Numbered from the stretch's first letter, positions 7,745 to 16,350 are shown. The stretch is 36,565 nt of DNA from a bacterium (GCA_025774245.1 JALGWI010000057.1:1-36565); one strand, 5' to 3'. Translations and numbers: made by a program. The notes: generated by a model from the letters alone, not told the origin.

Positions 7745-9001
7745 CTAGCGATAGAGTCCCTTGATGTGTCCCCAGCTTGTCGCCTCGACCGGAGAACCAC
7801 CGCAGCCGACCTCCCAGGCGCCGATCAATCCGCAGCCCGCCGGGCTGTTCGCGGCGGTGCAGGGCGAATCGAACTTCAGCGCGTACGGGGTGGATGGCGC
7901 GTCGTCACGACAGAACAGAGGATCGTCCGCGAAGTTCCCGTTCGTGCCGATCTGGTCACCCGCGGAACCGGGACCGCCGGCGTTCCCGAAGATGTCGCTG
8001 CACGACATGACGGGCACGCCCCAGTAGACCGCTTCCCCGGAGGTGCAGAACGCGATGATCGTGTTCGTGAGGGTGAGGGTGGCGTTCGGGTAGCAGTAGA
8101 TCGCGCCGCCCCTCGCCGTGCCCGAGCCGGCGCTCGCCCAGTTGTCGGCGAACGTGCAGTTCTCGATGTCCACGAGGCCGGAGCTCAGGTACATCGCGCC
8201 TCCGGAGCCGCCGAACATCTCGTACGTCGTGGCGTAATTCCCGTAGAACGTGCACCCGGTCGCCGTGAACGAGTCGGAACTTGTCGTGATGGCGCCGCCG
8301 TGATTCGCGCGGTTGCCCCAGAAGATGCACCCGTCGAGCGTAGCGGAGGGTCCGCTGACGGAGATGGCACCACCTCCGACGTACGCGTAGTTGTCGAAGA
8401 ACGTGCAGTCGGTGAGCTCACAGGTTGCCGGATCGACGCAGTGCAGCGCTCCGCCCTCAGAACCGATGTCGCTCCACGCCTTGTTACCCTCAAGGTGACA
8501 CTCCACCATCTCCAGGAACGAGGACCCCGTGCAGCTCAGACCACCGCCGTAGTCCCAAGGAGTCTCGTTGCTGAGGAAAACGCACTGGAGGAACAGGACG
8601 GACGAGTCCTCGCACAGAACGCCGGCGCCTGGACCGAGGTTCTCTCCGTCTTGGAGTGTGAAGCCCTCGACCTGAGTTCCGGCGGCCGTTCCTGTCAGGG
8701 TCATCACCCTCTCTTCTTCGTTAGCGTCGATGATCGTGAAGTCGGCCCCGCTCTCGCTTCTGAGGATGACGCCCGACTTCATGACGATCGGGAACGCCTC
8801 CCCGGTCGCCGTGGAGTACGTCCCGGCCGCGACCATCACGATCGATCCGGCTCCGGCGGCGAACGCCTGGTCGATGCCCTCCTGAATCGTGATGCTCCCG
8901 GGGCCGGGCACGTGGATCGTGTCCCGCCCCGCCGAGGCGGGAGAAGAGAGAAGGACGGCGGCCGTTCCGACGACGAGCACCAGCAATAGCACGCGACGCA
9001 T
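7745..9001 (-). CDS. Secreted right-handed parallel beta-helix protein
   Basis: A 418-residue paralogue of the protein starting at 7672. The ATG at 9001 follows AAAGGAGG. It has a signal peptide ending SPASA, then the same opening blocks (I-H-V-P-G-P-x-S-I-T-I-Q-E-G, then AGTYSTATGE). A beta-helix of about 340 residues follows, with turns such as GGGAISVSGPSATLDGC, GGAIYCYPNATLTLTN and AVYWGVPVMSC. The DPLFC and SPCTAAN-S blocks close the helix. Unlike its neighbour it lacks the Ig-like and FlgD-like modules and ends in a short S-W-G-H-I-K-G-L-Y-R tail. The pair looks like a tandem duplication followed by gain or loss of C-terminal modules. It has its own extended -10 promoter. Confidence 0.93.
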   Translation of the reverse strand: MRRVLLLVLVVGTAAVLLSSPASAGRDTIHVPGPGSITIQEGIDQAFAAGAGSIVMVAAGTYSTATGEAFPIVMKSGVILRSESGADFTIIDANEEERVMTLTGTAAGTQVEGFTLQDGENLGPGAGVLCEDSSVLFLQCVFLSNETPWDYGGGLSCTGSSFLEMVECHLEGNKAWSDIGSEGGALHCVDPATCELTDCTFFDNYAYVGGGAISVSGPSATLDGCIFWGNRANHGGAITTSSDSFTATGCTFYGNYATTYEMFGGSGGAMYLSSGLVDIENCTFADNWASAGSGTARGGAIYCYPNATLTLTNTIIAFCTSGEAVYWGVPVMSCSDIFGNAGGPGSAGDQIGTNGNFADDPLFCRDDAPSTPYALKFDSPCTAANSPAGCGLIGAWEVGCGGSPVEATSWGHIKGLYR

Positions 9002-9066
9002 GACGAGCCTCCTTTCGAGGCAGCACGCTCCATGTCAGCGGGACTTCGCGCCCGCACAGCGTACGG

Positions 9067-9095
9067 AGTATAGCATGTTTGCTGCTCTGATTCCA
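9067..9095 (-). promoter_or_regulatory. Extended -10 promoter of the beta-helix gene pair
   Basis: On the minus strand TATACT (9072-9067) is preceded by TGC, giving TGcTATACT. The -35 at 17 bp is a weak TGGAAT. The leader to the ATG at 9001 would be about 60 nt. Confidence 0.5.
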
Positions 9096-9211
9096 CCTTC
9101 CAGCAGCCGGAGGCAGCATGTCAGAAGTGAATCAGTGATCAACTAGGACCGTAAGGAGCCGCGGAGGGGGCGGCACCGGGCGGTTCGCCGCGTCTCCCTA
9201 TATAAGGAGAG

Positions 9212-9235
9212 CCCCCGGAGACTACTCTCCGGGGG
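9212..9235 (-). terminator. Terminator of the double beta-lactamase-like gene
   Basis: CCCCCGGAGA (9212-9221) pairs with TCTCCGGGGG (9226-9235), a 10-bp stem with loop CTAC. On the minus strand it is followed by a pyrimidine-rich CTCTCCTTATATA stretch. It lies 38 bp after the stop at 9273 and before the promoter of the next gene. Confidence 0.75.
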
Positions 9236-9272
9236 TCGTCAGGACCGCTTGCGTTTGGGCTCGCGGCGCTCG

Positions 9273-11795
9273 CTACTCCAGCCGCGCCTCGATCAGCTCG
9301 GCCACGATCTCGAAGGCGACGCGGTCGTCGACAAGCTCGGCCGTCCCCGCGTACGTGTTGGAGAAGTGGACGACGACGGTGTTGAGCTCGGGGATGACGT
9401 GGAGATACTGGGAGCCGAATCCCGCCGCATGGTACATCCCCGCCGGCCACTGCTTCCCCAGGGCGTCCTGCGCGAGCGTCCACCACATGTAGCCGTAGCC
9501 GAGGCCGGGCTGCTCCTCCAACTCGGAGTACGTGCGCGTGCTCTCCCGGACCCACTTGGCCGGGATCACCTCCCGCCCGCCCCACTCCCCCTCTTGAAGG
9601 AAGAGCTGTCCGTAGCGTGCGAAGTCGCGGGCCGACATACGGAACGCGTAGCGCGGATGCACCGTGCTCCCGCGACCGTAGGTGTAGGTCACGTCGTCGG
9701 GCTCGAAGTGCTCCATGCCGATCGGCTGAGCGATCCTCCGATCGAAGGCGTCGCCGATCTCCTCGCCGGTCTCACGGACGAAGATCGTCCCGAGCACGTT
9801 GAAATCCCAGTTGTTGTAGTACCAGAACGTCCCGGGCTCGTGGCTCCCCCGCTCCGGACGCCGTTCGGCCATGCCCGGCGTCTCACCGAGCGCCGGGATG
9901 TAGACGCCAGACCGCGCCATGAGCAGGTGGACGAGCTTCGCGGATTCCTCGGTCTCCGTCAGCGGCGGAGAATCCACGATCCCGAGATCGCCGAGCGTCG
10001 CGTCGCGCGCCATGACGCCCTCGTGGATGTACACCCCGTAGAGCCCGCTCAGGATGCTCTTCCGCGCCGAGTGGCAGCGGAACGGGTAGCTCGTCGTCCC
10101 GTACTCGTAGACGAGCTTGCCGTCTGTGGCGACGAGGAACGCGGCACTCCCGGCGCGCTTCAGCATCGCCGTCACCGTGTCGAGCCCCGCGGCCGACCAT
10201 CCGAGAGCTCCCGGGTCGGTTGCGCGCTCCCACGTCGTCGCGTCGACCAACTCGCCGGGACCGTCGTCCCACACAGCCGCGCCCCAGAAACCATCGTTCG
10301 GCGGGATCCCGTTCCAGCTCCCGAAGGCGTGCGAGTCGTCCGCGCGGAACCTGAGAGCGTATCTTCCGGCAGGAAGCACAAGAGACACGTCGATCTTGCG
10401 GTTCTTCTCCGAACCGCCCGCGTGCTCGGTCTCGGGCTCGTTCATGAACCAGACGCGTCCGCCCGTGGCGGTGTCCTCGATCCACGCGTAGTCGTACATC
10501 GTCCCGGTGATCGCCTCACCCACGGCGTAGACCCGCATCCGTCGCGGTGCGCCGAGTACGAAGACCTCGCTCGCAAGCTCGTCGTTCCCGACCTTCTCGA
10601 CGAGCGCGACGAGCGGCAGATCGACAGTCGGGACGAACGGTTCCGTCCACGCTTCGTCGGCAACGCCACAGAGCTCCTCCGGGGTCCGGCCGGGCAGCGC
10701 TCCGATGGCCGCCACGAAGGCCGCGGTGCCGAGCTCGCGGCTCAGAAGCTCCCGTTCGATCGAATCGGTGGCGGCGGAGAGCGTCTCGGCCATGGAGTCG
10801 AGTGGCGCGTTCCAGTCGAGCACGATCGGATCGCCCGGCGGCGCGAAGACGAGGTGCCGCAGGAATAGAACAGCGGCCGGCGACGAGAGCGGGTCGCCCG
10901 TCATGCCGATGCCGGGTGCCGCGCGGCTCAAGGCATTGGTGTTCGCGAGGAGGACGAACGTGATCCCGTCCTCCGGCACCTTGACGATGAGCGACGAGGC
11001 ACAGTCCCAGTAGCCGTAGTGCCACAGGAGTTTCTTCCCGGCGAAGCGATGCACGAACCACCCGAATCCGTACAGAAGCGTGTCGCCGTCGGCGGAGATC
11101 GTCGGCTCGAACGCGAGGTCCTGTGTGCTTCGCCGGACGAGGAGGTTCCAGTCGAGCGCCGCGTCGAATCGAGCAAGGTCGACCGCAGAGCTCAGGATCC
11201 CGGCGGCCGCGCTGTTGTTCGGGCTGTAGCGGCCCGATGTCAGATCGAGGCTGTCGTCGAGGGCGTAGGGCCGTGCGATCCGGGACTGCGCGTCCCCGAA
11301 CCGCGCCTGGCTCGCCCAGAACGCGGCGAAGCTCTCGAGCGACCCCTCGTCCACAGGCAACGGCGGGACCCGGCGGAAGTTGTAGAGGGCGGTGTCGGCG
11401 ACCGACGCCACGAGAGTCTCGAGCGCGCCGACCGTCGTCTCGACGTGCGGATCGTCGTCCCGGAACTCGCCGAACTCGTACTCGGTTCCGTCGGGCGCGA
11501 GGACCGCCCTCGGCTCGCCGCGCGATTCGCGGAAGTCGAGGAACTCCTCGAGCATCGCCCCTTCGAACGGCCCGAAGGTCGTATCGGTGAATCCGAGCGG
11601 CTCGATGATCCGCTCGGTCGCCAGCGCGCGGAACGACTGCCCCGTCATCGATTCGAGCACGTGGTCCAGCTCGGAGTACCGATCGCCGCTGTAGTGGTAG
11701 ACGGCGCCCGGCCAGTAGGCGGACGTGTGCGACAGGAGGTGGCGCACGCGGATCGTCCCGGGGCTCGCGATCTCGACGCCGTGATCCGCGATGGG
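9273..11795 (-). CDS. Tandem serine beta-lactamase-like hydrolase, main part after a frame break
   Basis: This frame continues the lipoprotein starting at 12193. It holds the rest of a first serine-hydrolase domain (S12/class C beta-lactamase fold): S-P-G-T-I-R-V-R-H-L-L-S-H-T-S, a Y-S-G-D in the place of the usual Y-S-N motif, and WHYGYWD as the H-x-G motif. A middle beta-sandwich follows (TGTMYDYAWIED, EHAGGSEKNRKID, LPAGRYALRFRADDSHAFG-x-WN), of a type attached to such hydrolases in other bacteria. A second complete serine-hydrolase domain has S-A-R-K (the S-x-x-K nucleophile motif), Y-Y-N-N (Y-x-N) and H-A-A-G-F-G-S-Q (H/K-x-G). Such proteins cleave or transpeptidate peptide, ester or beta-lactam substrates; the real substrate is unknown. 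The second domain retains every motif. The frame has no convincing start of its own. Confidence 0.85.
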   Translation of the reverse strand, partial: PIADHGVEIASPGTIRVRHLLSHTSAYWPGAVYHYSGDRYSELDHVLESMTGQSFRALATERIIEPLGFTDTTFGPFEGAMLEEFLDFRESRGEPRAVLAPDGTEYEFGEFRDDDPHVETTVGALETLVASVADTALYNFRRVPPLPVDEGSLESFAAFWASQARFGDAQSRIARPYALDDSLDLTSGRYSPNNSAAAGILSSAVDLARFDAALDWNLLVRRSTQDLAFEPTISADGDTLLYGFGWFVHRFAGKKLLWHYGYWDCASSLIVKVPEDGITFVLLANTNALSRAAPGIGMTGDPLSSPAAVLFLRHLVFAPPGDPIVLDWNAPLDSMAETLSAATDSIERELLSRELGTAAFVAAIGALPGRTPEELCGVADEAWTEPFVPTVDLPLVALVEKVGNDELASEVFVLGAPRRMRVYAVGEAITGTMYDYAWIEDTATGGRVWFMNEPETEHAGGSEKNRKIDVSLVLPAGRYALRFRADDSHAFGSWNGIPPNDGFWGAAVWDDGPGELVDATTWERATDPGALGWSAAGLDTVTAMLKRAGSAAFLVATDGKLVYEYGTTSYPFRCHSARKSILSGLYGVYIHEGVMARDATLGDLGIVDSPPLTETEESAKLVHLLMARSGVYIPALGETPGMAERRPERGSHEPGTFWYYNNWDFNVLGTIFVRETGEEIGDAFDRRIAQPIGMEHFEPDDVTYTYGRGSTVHPRYAFRMSARDFARYGQLFLQEGEWGGREVIPAKWVRESTRTYSELEEQPGLGYGYMWWTLAQDALGKQWPAGMYHAAGFGSQYLHVIPELNTVVVHFSNTYAGTAELVDDRVAFEIVAELIEARLE

Positions 11796-12193
11796 GCGAA
11801 CGGCTTCGTGAGGGACGCCAGGCAGTACGGCGTGCTCGGGGCCGCTGGAACGCCGTGCTCGATGTCGGCGTGGCCGAAGCCCTTCGCCCACACGAGCTCC
11901 TGGTCCTTCACGACGGCCGCCGTCATGCCGGCGATCCGGAGGTTCCCTCTGAGCATCTCGAGAGCGGAGCCCAAGGCATCGAGGCGCTCTCCTTCCTCGG
12001 TGGTGAGCGCTGCCGATCGGAACTCCGTGAGAGACGGGTCTTCCGCCGCCGCGGCGTCATACTCGGCGGTCACGGTCGAGACGTCGCTCGTCGTCCTCGA
12101 ACAGCCTCCGATGACGCCGCACGCGAGAACGACAAGACAGCTCGCGGCAGCGAGAAGCGCTCTGCCGCGTCCTTCGGTACGCACCTTGAACAT
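11645..12193 (-). CDS. N-terminal part of the tandem beta-lactamase-like lipoprotein, broken near 11795
   Basis: The ATG at 12193 starts a lipoprotein signal peptide: basic MFKVRTEGRGR, a hydrophobic core, and VIGGC with the lipidated Cys at about residue 31. The mature part enters a class C beta-lactamase-like domain (GMTAAVVKDQELVWAKGFGHAD) and reaches the S-L-T-K nucleophile motif (Ser127, Lys130) in ASLTKPFA. True sequence stops there, at about 11795; codons down to 11645 are off frame. The downstream frame resumes with PIADHGVEIASPG. Family members normally have about 16-20 residues between these blocks, so a stretch of roughly 50 nt, not a multiple of three, is missing. This differs from a simple one-base error. 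Confidence 0.75.
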   Translation of the reverse strand: MFKVRTEGRGRALLAAASCLVVLACGVIGGCSRTTSDVSTVTAEYDAAAAEDPSLTEFRSAALTTEEGERLDALGSALEMLRGNLRIAGMTAAVVKDQELVWAKGFGHADIEHGVPAAPSTPYCLASLTKPFAPSRITASRSRAPGRSACATSCRTRPPTGRAPSTTTAAIGTPSWTTCSNR

Positions 12194-12329
12194 ATGGAAC
12201 CCCCGACGTTGGCTGGAGAACCGAATCCCAGGGAGGACGCGGTTCCCCCACGGTTCGAAAGGAGCGGCCCAGGCCGGAGCACGCTCCTTCGCGGATCGTT
12301 CGTTCAGTCTAACCAGACGCGCTATGACG

Positions 12330-12358
12330 AGGATAGGTTGAAGAACGGGTTGAGACAA
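12330..12358 (-). promoter_or_regulatory. Promoter of the tandem beta-lactamase-like gene
   Basis: On the minus strand TTGTCT (12358-12353) and TATCCT (12335-12330) are 17 bp apart. The leader to the ATG at 12193 would be about 130 nt. It lies back-to-back with a promoter candidate on the plus strand at 12383-12411. Confidence 0.45.
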
Positions 12359-12382
12359 GAGATCGGGGCCGGGGGAGTCTCC

Positions 12383-12411
12383 TTGCTCCCGGCGATCATC
12401 TGACGTAGCAT
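12383..12411 (+). promoter_or_regulatory. Candidate promoter of the SBBP propeller gene
   Basis: TTGCTC (12383-12388) and TAGCAT (12406-12411) are separated by 17 bp, about 80 bp before the ATG at 12494. Both boxes match only moderately. Confidence 0.35.
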
Positions 12412-12493
12412 CGTCGATGAGCGGGGCGCCCCTCCCCGCAGACGCTGCCGATCCAAAGAACAGATGGTGACACCCTCACAAGGAGATCACGCG

Positions 12494-14404
12494 ATGAGAT
12501 CGGCGACGGCTACTCTTCTTGCCGCGATCGTCGTCCTTTGTGCCGGCCCCGCATCCGGCGACGCGATCGAGGACTGGGTGAACGTGTACAACGGCCCGGG
12601 CGGAAGCCACGACTACGGACGCGCGATCGCTCTCGACGACAGTGGCAACATCTACGTCGCCGGCGCCAGCAGTGTCGGCTTCGACGGCGACATCACGACG
12701 ATCAAATACGATCCGGAGGGCGACGAGCGGTGGCTCGAGACCCACACGGATCCGGCCGGGGGACACAACTCGGCTCGGGACATCGCGTTCTTCGGCGGCT
12801 ATGTCTACGTCCTCGCGCAGATCGAGGGCGCGACCACAGACGACGACTACGTGACGATCAAGTACACGCGGGGCGGAGCGGAAGAGTGGGCGGAGCGATA
12901 CAACGGTCCCGCAGATGGCCGTGACGTGCCGCGGGCTCTCGCCGTCGACGACAGCGGTAACGTCTACGTGACAGGCGCCAGCCAGGGCGGCGTCACCGGC
13001 TATGACATCGCCACGCTCAAGTACCGCGCGGATGGACAGCTCCAGTGGGAAAGACAATATGACGGCTATGCCGGCTTCTACGATTCCGGTCTGGACATCG
13101 CCCTGGACGAGCAGGCGAACGTCTACGTCTCCGGCTACAGCGACAGCAGCCGGCTCGACACCGACATCGTCGTGCTGAAGTACAGCCGGGGAGGCGTGCT
13201 CCAGTGGGACGTCGGATTCGATGGCTCGGACGATGAGGACCATCAGTACTGCGGAATCGCCGTGACGCCGGACGGCTACTCCTGCGTGACGGCCCCGCAG
13301 GCGGAAGCGGGAACACCGTGGGACTACTTCGTCGTCAGGCTCACGCCCGGTGGCGGTGAGGACTGGAGGGCGACGTACGACGGCGACGGCGGAGAAGACA
13401 TGCCGACGGCGATCGCGCTCGACGACAGCGCGTGTGTCTACGTGACGGGCCGGAGCCACGGCGCCACATCCTCGGCCGACTACGCCACCGTCAAGTTCGG
13501 GCCGGACGGCGTGCAGCGTTGGGCCATGAGATACAACGGTGACGGGAACGCCTGGGACGGCGCCCGGGCGCTCGCGCTCGACGCCGACGGGAACGCATAC
13601 GTGACCGGGGAGAGCGACCAGGGCGCCACCGGCCGCGATTGCGTCACCATCAGGTACAGCCGCGCCCGCGGTGAGGACTGGGTCATGAAGTACGAAGGAG
13701 GAGCTTCGGAAGGCGACTACGGGGACGCGATCATCGTGGACGGCGACGGCAACGTGTGTGTCACGGGATCGACCCGGGCCAGTTACCTGCACTCGGACTT
13801 CACCACGATCAAGTACTCGCAGACGTCGCCCGTCGAGGGCGCCTTCTACGCCGTCGTGACGAATGACGGCGCTGTGGTCCTGCGCTGGACCGTGGGATCG
13901 CTGGCAGGGATCGAAGGGTTCAACGTCTACCGGGCGCTTCGGCCGGACGGGCCGTTCGCGCGAGTCAGCGAGGATCCGATCGCCCCGTCGTCGCCGGGCG
14001 AGTTCGAGGACGCGACGGTCTGGCCGGGGACGACGTTCTGGTACGAGCTCCGGGCGCTCCTCTGGGACGGCACCGAGGACGTGGTCGGCCCGGCCCTCGC
14101 CTCCGCGACGACGGGCGGAGCACTCTCGCTCAGGCTCTTCCCCGTTCGCCCCAACCCGACTGCCGCGGCGTCGCAGCTCCTGTTCGACGTCCCGAACACG
14201 ACCGGCCCGGTGAGGCTCGCCGTCTACAACGTGCGAGGCGAGCTCGTGAAGACGCTCCTGGACGGGCACGTCGAGCGCGGGCGCCACGAGACGAGCTGGG
14301 ACGGAACGGATCGGAGCGGAAGCGCGGTGTCGGCTGGAGTCTACCTCGTGAGGCTCGAGGCCGAAGGACAGGTGAGAACGGCGAAGACACTCCTCGTGCG
14401 GTAG
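12494..14404 (+). CDS. Secreted SBBP beta-propeller protein with Fn3-like domain and FlgD-like sorting module
   Basis: A 636-residue exported protein. The ATG at 12494 follows AGGAG (12481-12485) by 8 nt; a frame ATG ten codons earlier lacks such a site. The signal peptide is about residues 1-23. Residues 30-445 hold eight SBBP-type repeats of about 52 residues. Each carries an A-I/L-A-L/V-D-D-S-G-N-x-Y-V-T-G block, then D-Y/I-x-T-x-K-Y and a Trp (E-D/E-W or Q-W), expected to form a beta-propeller. A fibronectin-III-like segment follows (FYAVVTNDGAVVLRW, GIEGFNVYRA, FWYELRA). The FlgD-like module closes the protein (RPNPTAAASQLLF, VYNVRGELVKTLLDG, WDGTDRSGSAVSAGVYL). A surface binding role is likely; the ligand is unknown. 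Confidence 0.92.
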   Translation: MRSATATLLAAIVVLCAGPASGDAIEDWVNVYNGPGGSHDYGRAIALDDSGNIYVAGASSVGFDGDITTIKYDPEGDERWLETHTDPAGGHNSARDIAFFGGYVYVLAQIEGATTDDDYVTIKYTRGGAEEWAERYNGPADGRDVPRALAVDDSGNVYVTGASQGGVTGYDIATLKYRADGQLQWERQYDGYAGFYDSGLDIALDEQANVYVSGYSDSSRLDTDIVVLKYSRGGVLQWDVGFDGSDDEDHQYCGIAVTPDGYSCVTAPQAEAGTPWDYFVVRLTPGGGEDWRATYDGDGGEDMPTAIALDDSACVYVTGRSHGATSSADYATVKFGPDGVQRWAMRYNGDGNAWDGARALALDADGNAYVTGESDQGATGRDCVTIRYSRARGEDWVMKYEGGASEGDYGDAIIVDGDGNVCVTGSTRASYLHSDFTTIKYSQTSPVEGAFYAVVTNDGAVVLRWTVGSLAGIEGFNVYRALRPDGPFARVSEDPIAPSSPGEFEDATVWPGTTFWYELRALLWDGTEDVVGPALASATTGGALSLRLFPVRPNPTAAASQLLFDVPNTTGPVRLAVYNVRGELVKTLLDGHVERGRHETSWDGTDRSGSAVSAGVYLVRLEAEGQVRTAKTLLVR

Positions 14405-14460
14405 TCCGGGACGTGGTCCAGGACTTCGCGGGGTCCGCGTTCCGGTCCCCAATCGAGCAG

Positions 14461-14488
14461 AACCCCCGGGGTGAGCCCCCCGGGGGTT
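14461..14488. terminator. Bidirectional terminator between convergent genes
   Basis: AACCCCCGGGG (14461-14471) pairs over 11 bp with CCCCGGGGGTT (14478-14488) around a TGAGCC loop, followed by CGTTTCG. It separates the stop at 14404 (+) from the stop at 14515 (-). Confidence 0.8.
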
Positions 14489-14514
14489 CGTTTCGATTCG
14501 CAGCTCTCGGCCGG

Positions 14515-15168
14515 CTACTCCCCCGTCGCCTTCTCGAGCGAGATGGCCAGGGCCTCCGTGTAGGTCATGAGCGCCTTGTCACCGATCTTGAGCATCTCCA
14601 GCCGCTTCGGATCGACGACGTCGATGATGAGGTAGTTCCCGAGCGGCCCCTTGATCGTGACCGTCTGCGTCGGGCGGTCGATCTCCTCGACCGTCACGAC
14701 GGCCTGGATCATCGTGAGAGCACCGACTCCGGGCGGCGCCGAGGCCGGCGCCCTGACTTCCGTGTCGAGCACGACGAACGGCGTCGCCTCTTCCTCGGGC
14801 GTCGGCTCGCGAACGTCAGCCGCGAGCGACACGAAGTAGTCGACCACGATCTTGTCGCCGACCTCGACCTCGTCGAGCCGCTCGACCTGCTCATCGGCGG
14901 TCATGACGACCACGTTCCCAGCCGGCCCGCGGACCGCCAGCTCGCGCGACCCGAGGTTGACCGACTCGACGACGCCCGTGATCGTGATGGTCTGCCAGCG
15001 CTCGACGGGCTCGAAGACATCTTCGGGGACCGGCGCAACGGCGGCTTCCGTGGCCGTATCTGCCACGGTCTCTGCCATCTCCGTCTCGTCCGAACTGCAG
15101 CCCGCGAGCACGATCAGCAGCGCCGTCAGCCCGAGCGCCCCAACAAGTACCACTTTCGACTTCTTCAT
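14515..15168 (-). CDS. Small lipoprotein of unknown function
   Basis: A 217-residue protein. I chose the ATG at 15168 because it follows GAGGAG at 6-nt spacing and starts a classical lipoprotein signal peptide, MKKSKVV followed by a hydrophobic core and the lipobox VLAGC (Cys at about 24). An Ala/Glu/Thr-rich linker follows to about residue 50. The mature part has two similar strand-rich blocks: TITITGVVESVNLGSRELAVRGPAGN with a later VGDKIVVDYF, and AVVTVEEIDRPTQTVTIKGPLGN with IGDKALMTYTEAL. This suggests a duplicated small beta-barrel (OB-like) fold in the periplasm or on a membrane. The catalytic role, if any, is not visible. The gene has its own promoter, though it lies downstream of the outer-membrane protein gene on the same strand. 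Confidence 0.9.
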   Translation of the reverse strand: MKKSKVVLVGALGLTALLIVLAGCSSDETEMAETVADTATEAAVAPVPEDVFEPVERWQTITITGVVESVNLGSRELAVRGPAGNVVVMTADEQVERLDEVEVGDKIVVDYFVSLAADVREPTPEEEATPFVVLDTEVRAPASAPPGVGALTMIQAVVTVEEIDRPTQTVTIKGPLGNYLIIDVVDPKRLEMLKIGDKALMTYTEALAISLEKATGE

Positions 15169-15244
15169 GTCCGACTCCTCCCTCTTTCCGGAGATCCCAA
15201 CTCCCGCGCCGGCCACCACGTCGCCGACGCTCATGTCAGCGGAG

Positions 15245-15273
15245 AATGTACCGAGACAGCGTGCCTCGGGCAA
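15245..15273 (-). promoter_or_regulatory. Promoter of the small lipoprotein
   Basis: On the minus strand TTGCCC (15273-15268) and TACATT (15250-15245) are 17 bp apart, each matching four of six consensus positions. The leader to the ATG at 15168 would be about 70 nt. Confidence 0.45.
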
Positions 15274-15346
15274 GGCCTAAATCTGATCGGTTCCGAGCGC
15301 GCCGGGCTGCCGTCCGGTCGCGCGGCCGACGAGCCGCTGCCGTGCG

Positions 15347-16228
15347 TCAGAACGCGACCGAGACCCCCAGGGTAAGGTAGAACCCGCTGAAGTCGAGGCC
15401 GATGTTCTCGCCCGCGCGAGTCGAGAACCCGACGAGATCGCTCCACTTCAGAGTGCCACCCTTCACGACCTCGGGGTCGTCCGGATCTCCGGCCATCCAC
15501 TCGGTGACGCTGTCGACCTTGAGCTCGTCGACCGACGCATACCTGTAGGCCACATCGCCGGTCAGGAAGAAGCGCTCGCCGATTCCGTACTCGATACCGA
15601 GCAGCCCGTGGAGCGCGAAACTGGAACCGGAAGCTCTCAGCCGTTCGGTGCCCTGCTCCATCGGCCGTCCACCCGCCGAGCGCGCGTAACCGTAGTCGAG
15701 GTACCAGCGATCGGTGAGCTCGAACTGCGCTCCGAGGGCCATCCCCAAACCTCCCCCGAGTCGGAGGGCCGCCCTTGACTCCCCGAGCGGCACGCGGTAG
15801 ATCGCGAAGAGCGATAGCAGGTTCGCACCGGTCTTGAACTCGAATTCCTCCTCGACAGCCCAGTAGTCACGCATCTCCGAGTCGTATCCCTCCCACGAGA
15901 AGCGCCCTTCGCCCGAGACTCGCGCGTACTCCAGTCCGATGCCCAGCTTCTCGGAGACCCTGTACTCGGCGCTCGCGCCGAACACTACTCCGCCGGTGAT
16001 CTTGTCGCTGCCGCTCGTGATGTAATCCCAATCGTCTTCGTCCACGATGTAGTCCTCATCGTAGAGTTCGATGACCTTGTTGATGTCCTCCTGCTCCAAC
16101 AGACCGTAGCCAATGAAACCCGAGATCCGGATCTTCCCTGCCGAAGATGGATCCTGCGCCGAGACGGACCCCGTGAGTAACTGGATGGCAATCACGGCCG
16201 CGATGAAGCCGACGAACGGCCTCTTCAT
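15347..16228 (-). CDS. Outer-membrane beta-barrel protein
   Basis: A 293-residue protein with a signal peptide (about residues 1-24, ending GSVSA-QD). The rest alternates hydrophobic and polar residues in strands typical of an opacity/OmpW-like barrel: IRISGFIGYGLLEQE, VVFGASAEYRVSEKLGIGLEYARV, LLSLFAIYRVPL, LRLGGGLGMALG and FALHGLLGIEYG. The last strand is GFYLTLGVSVAF, and a terminal Phe is the usual signal for barrel assembly. It supports a Gram-negative envelope. The ATG at 16228 follows a GGGGGG tract. It is divergent from the C45 hydrolase gene. Pore or binding function cannot be told. Confidence 0.88.
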   Translation of the reverse strand: MKRPFVGFIAAVIAIQLLTGSVSAQDPSSAGKIRISGFIGYGLLEQEDINKVIELYDEDYIVDEDDWDYITSGSDKITGGVVFGASAEYRVSEKLGIGLEYARVSGEGRFSWEGYDSEMRDYWAVEEEFEFKTGANLLSLFAIYRVPLGESRAALRLGGGLGMALGAQFELTDRWYLDYGYARSAGGRPMEQGTERLRASGSSFALHGLLGIEYGIGERFFLTGDVAYRYASVDELKVDSVTEWMAGDPDDPEVVKGGTLKWSDLVGFSTRAGENIGLDFSGFYLTLGVSVAF

Positions 16229-16350
16229 CCCGTCCCCCCTTCTGGCTCAGAACCTCCGCGCCGCGCCAACGCCCGGACGGCACCGGTCGGCGGCAACGGA
16301 GTCACCAAGAGACGTCCCTCAGGGCCAACTCCCTGTAGTGGAATGAGAAG

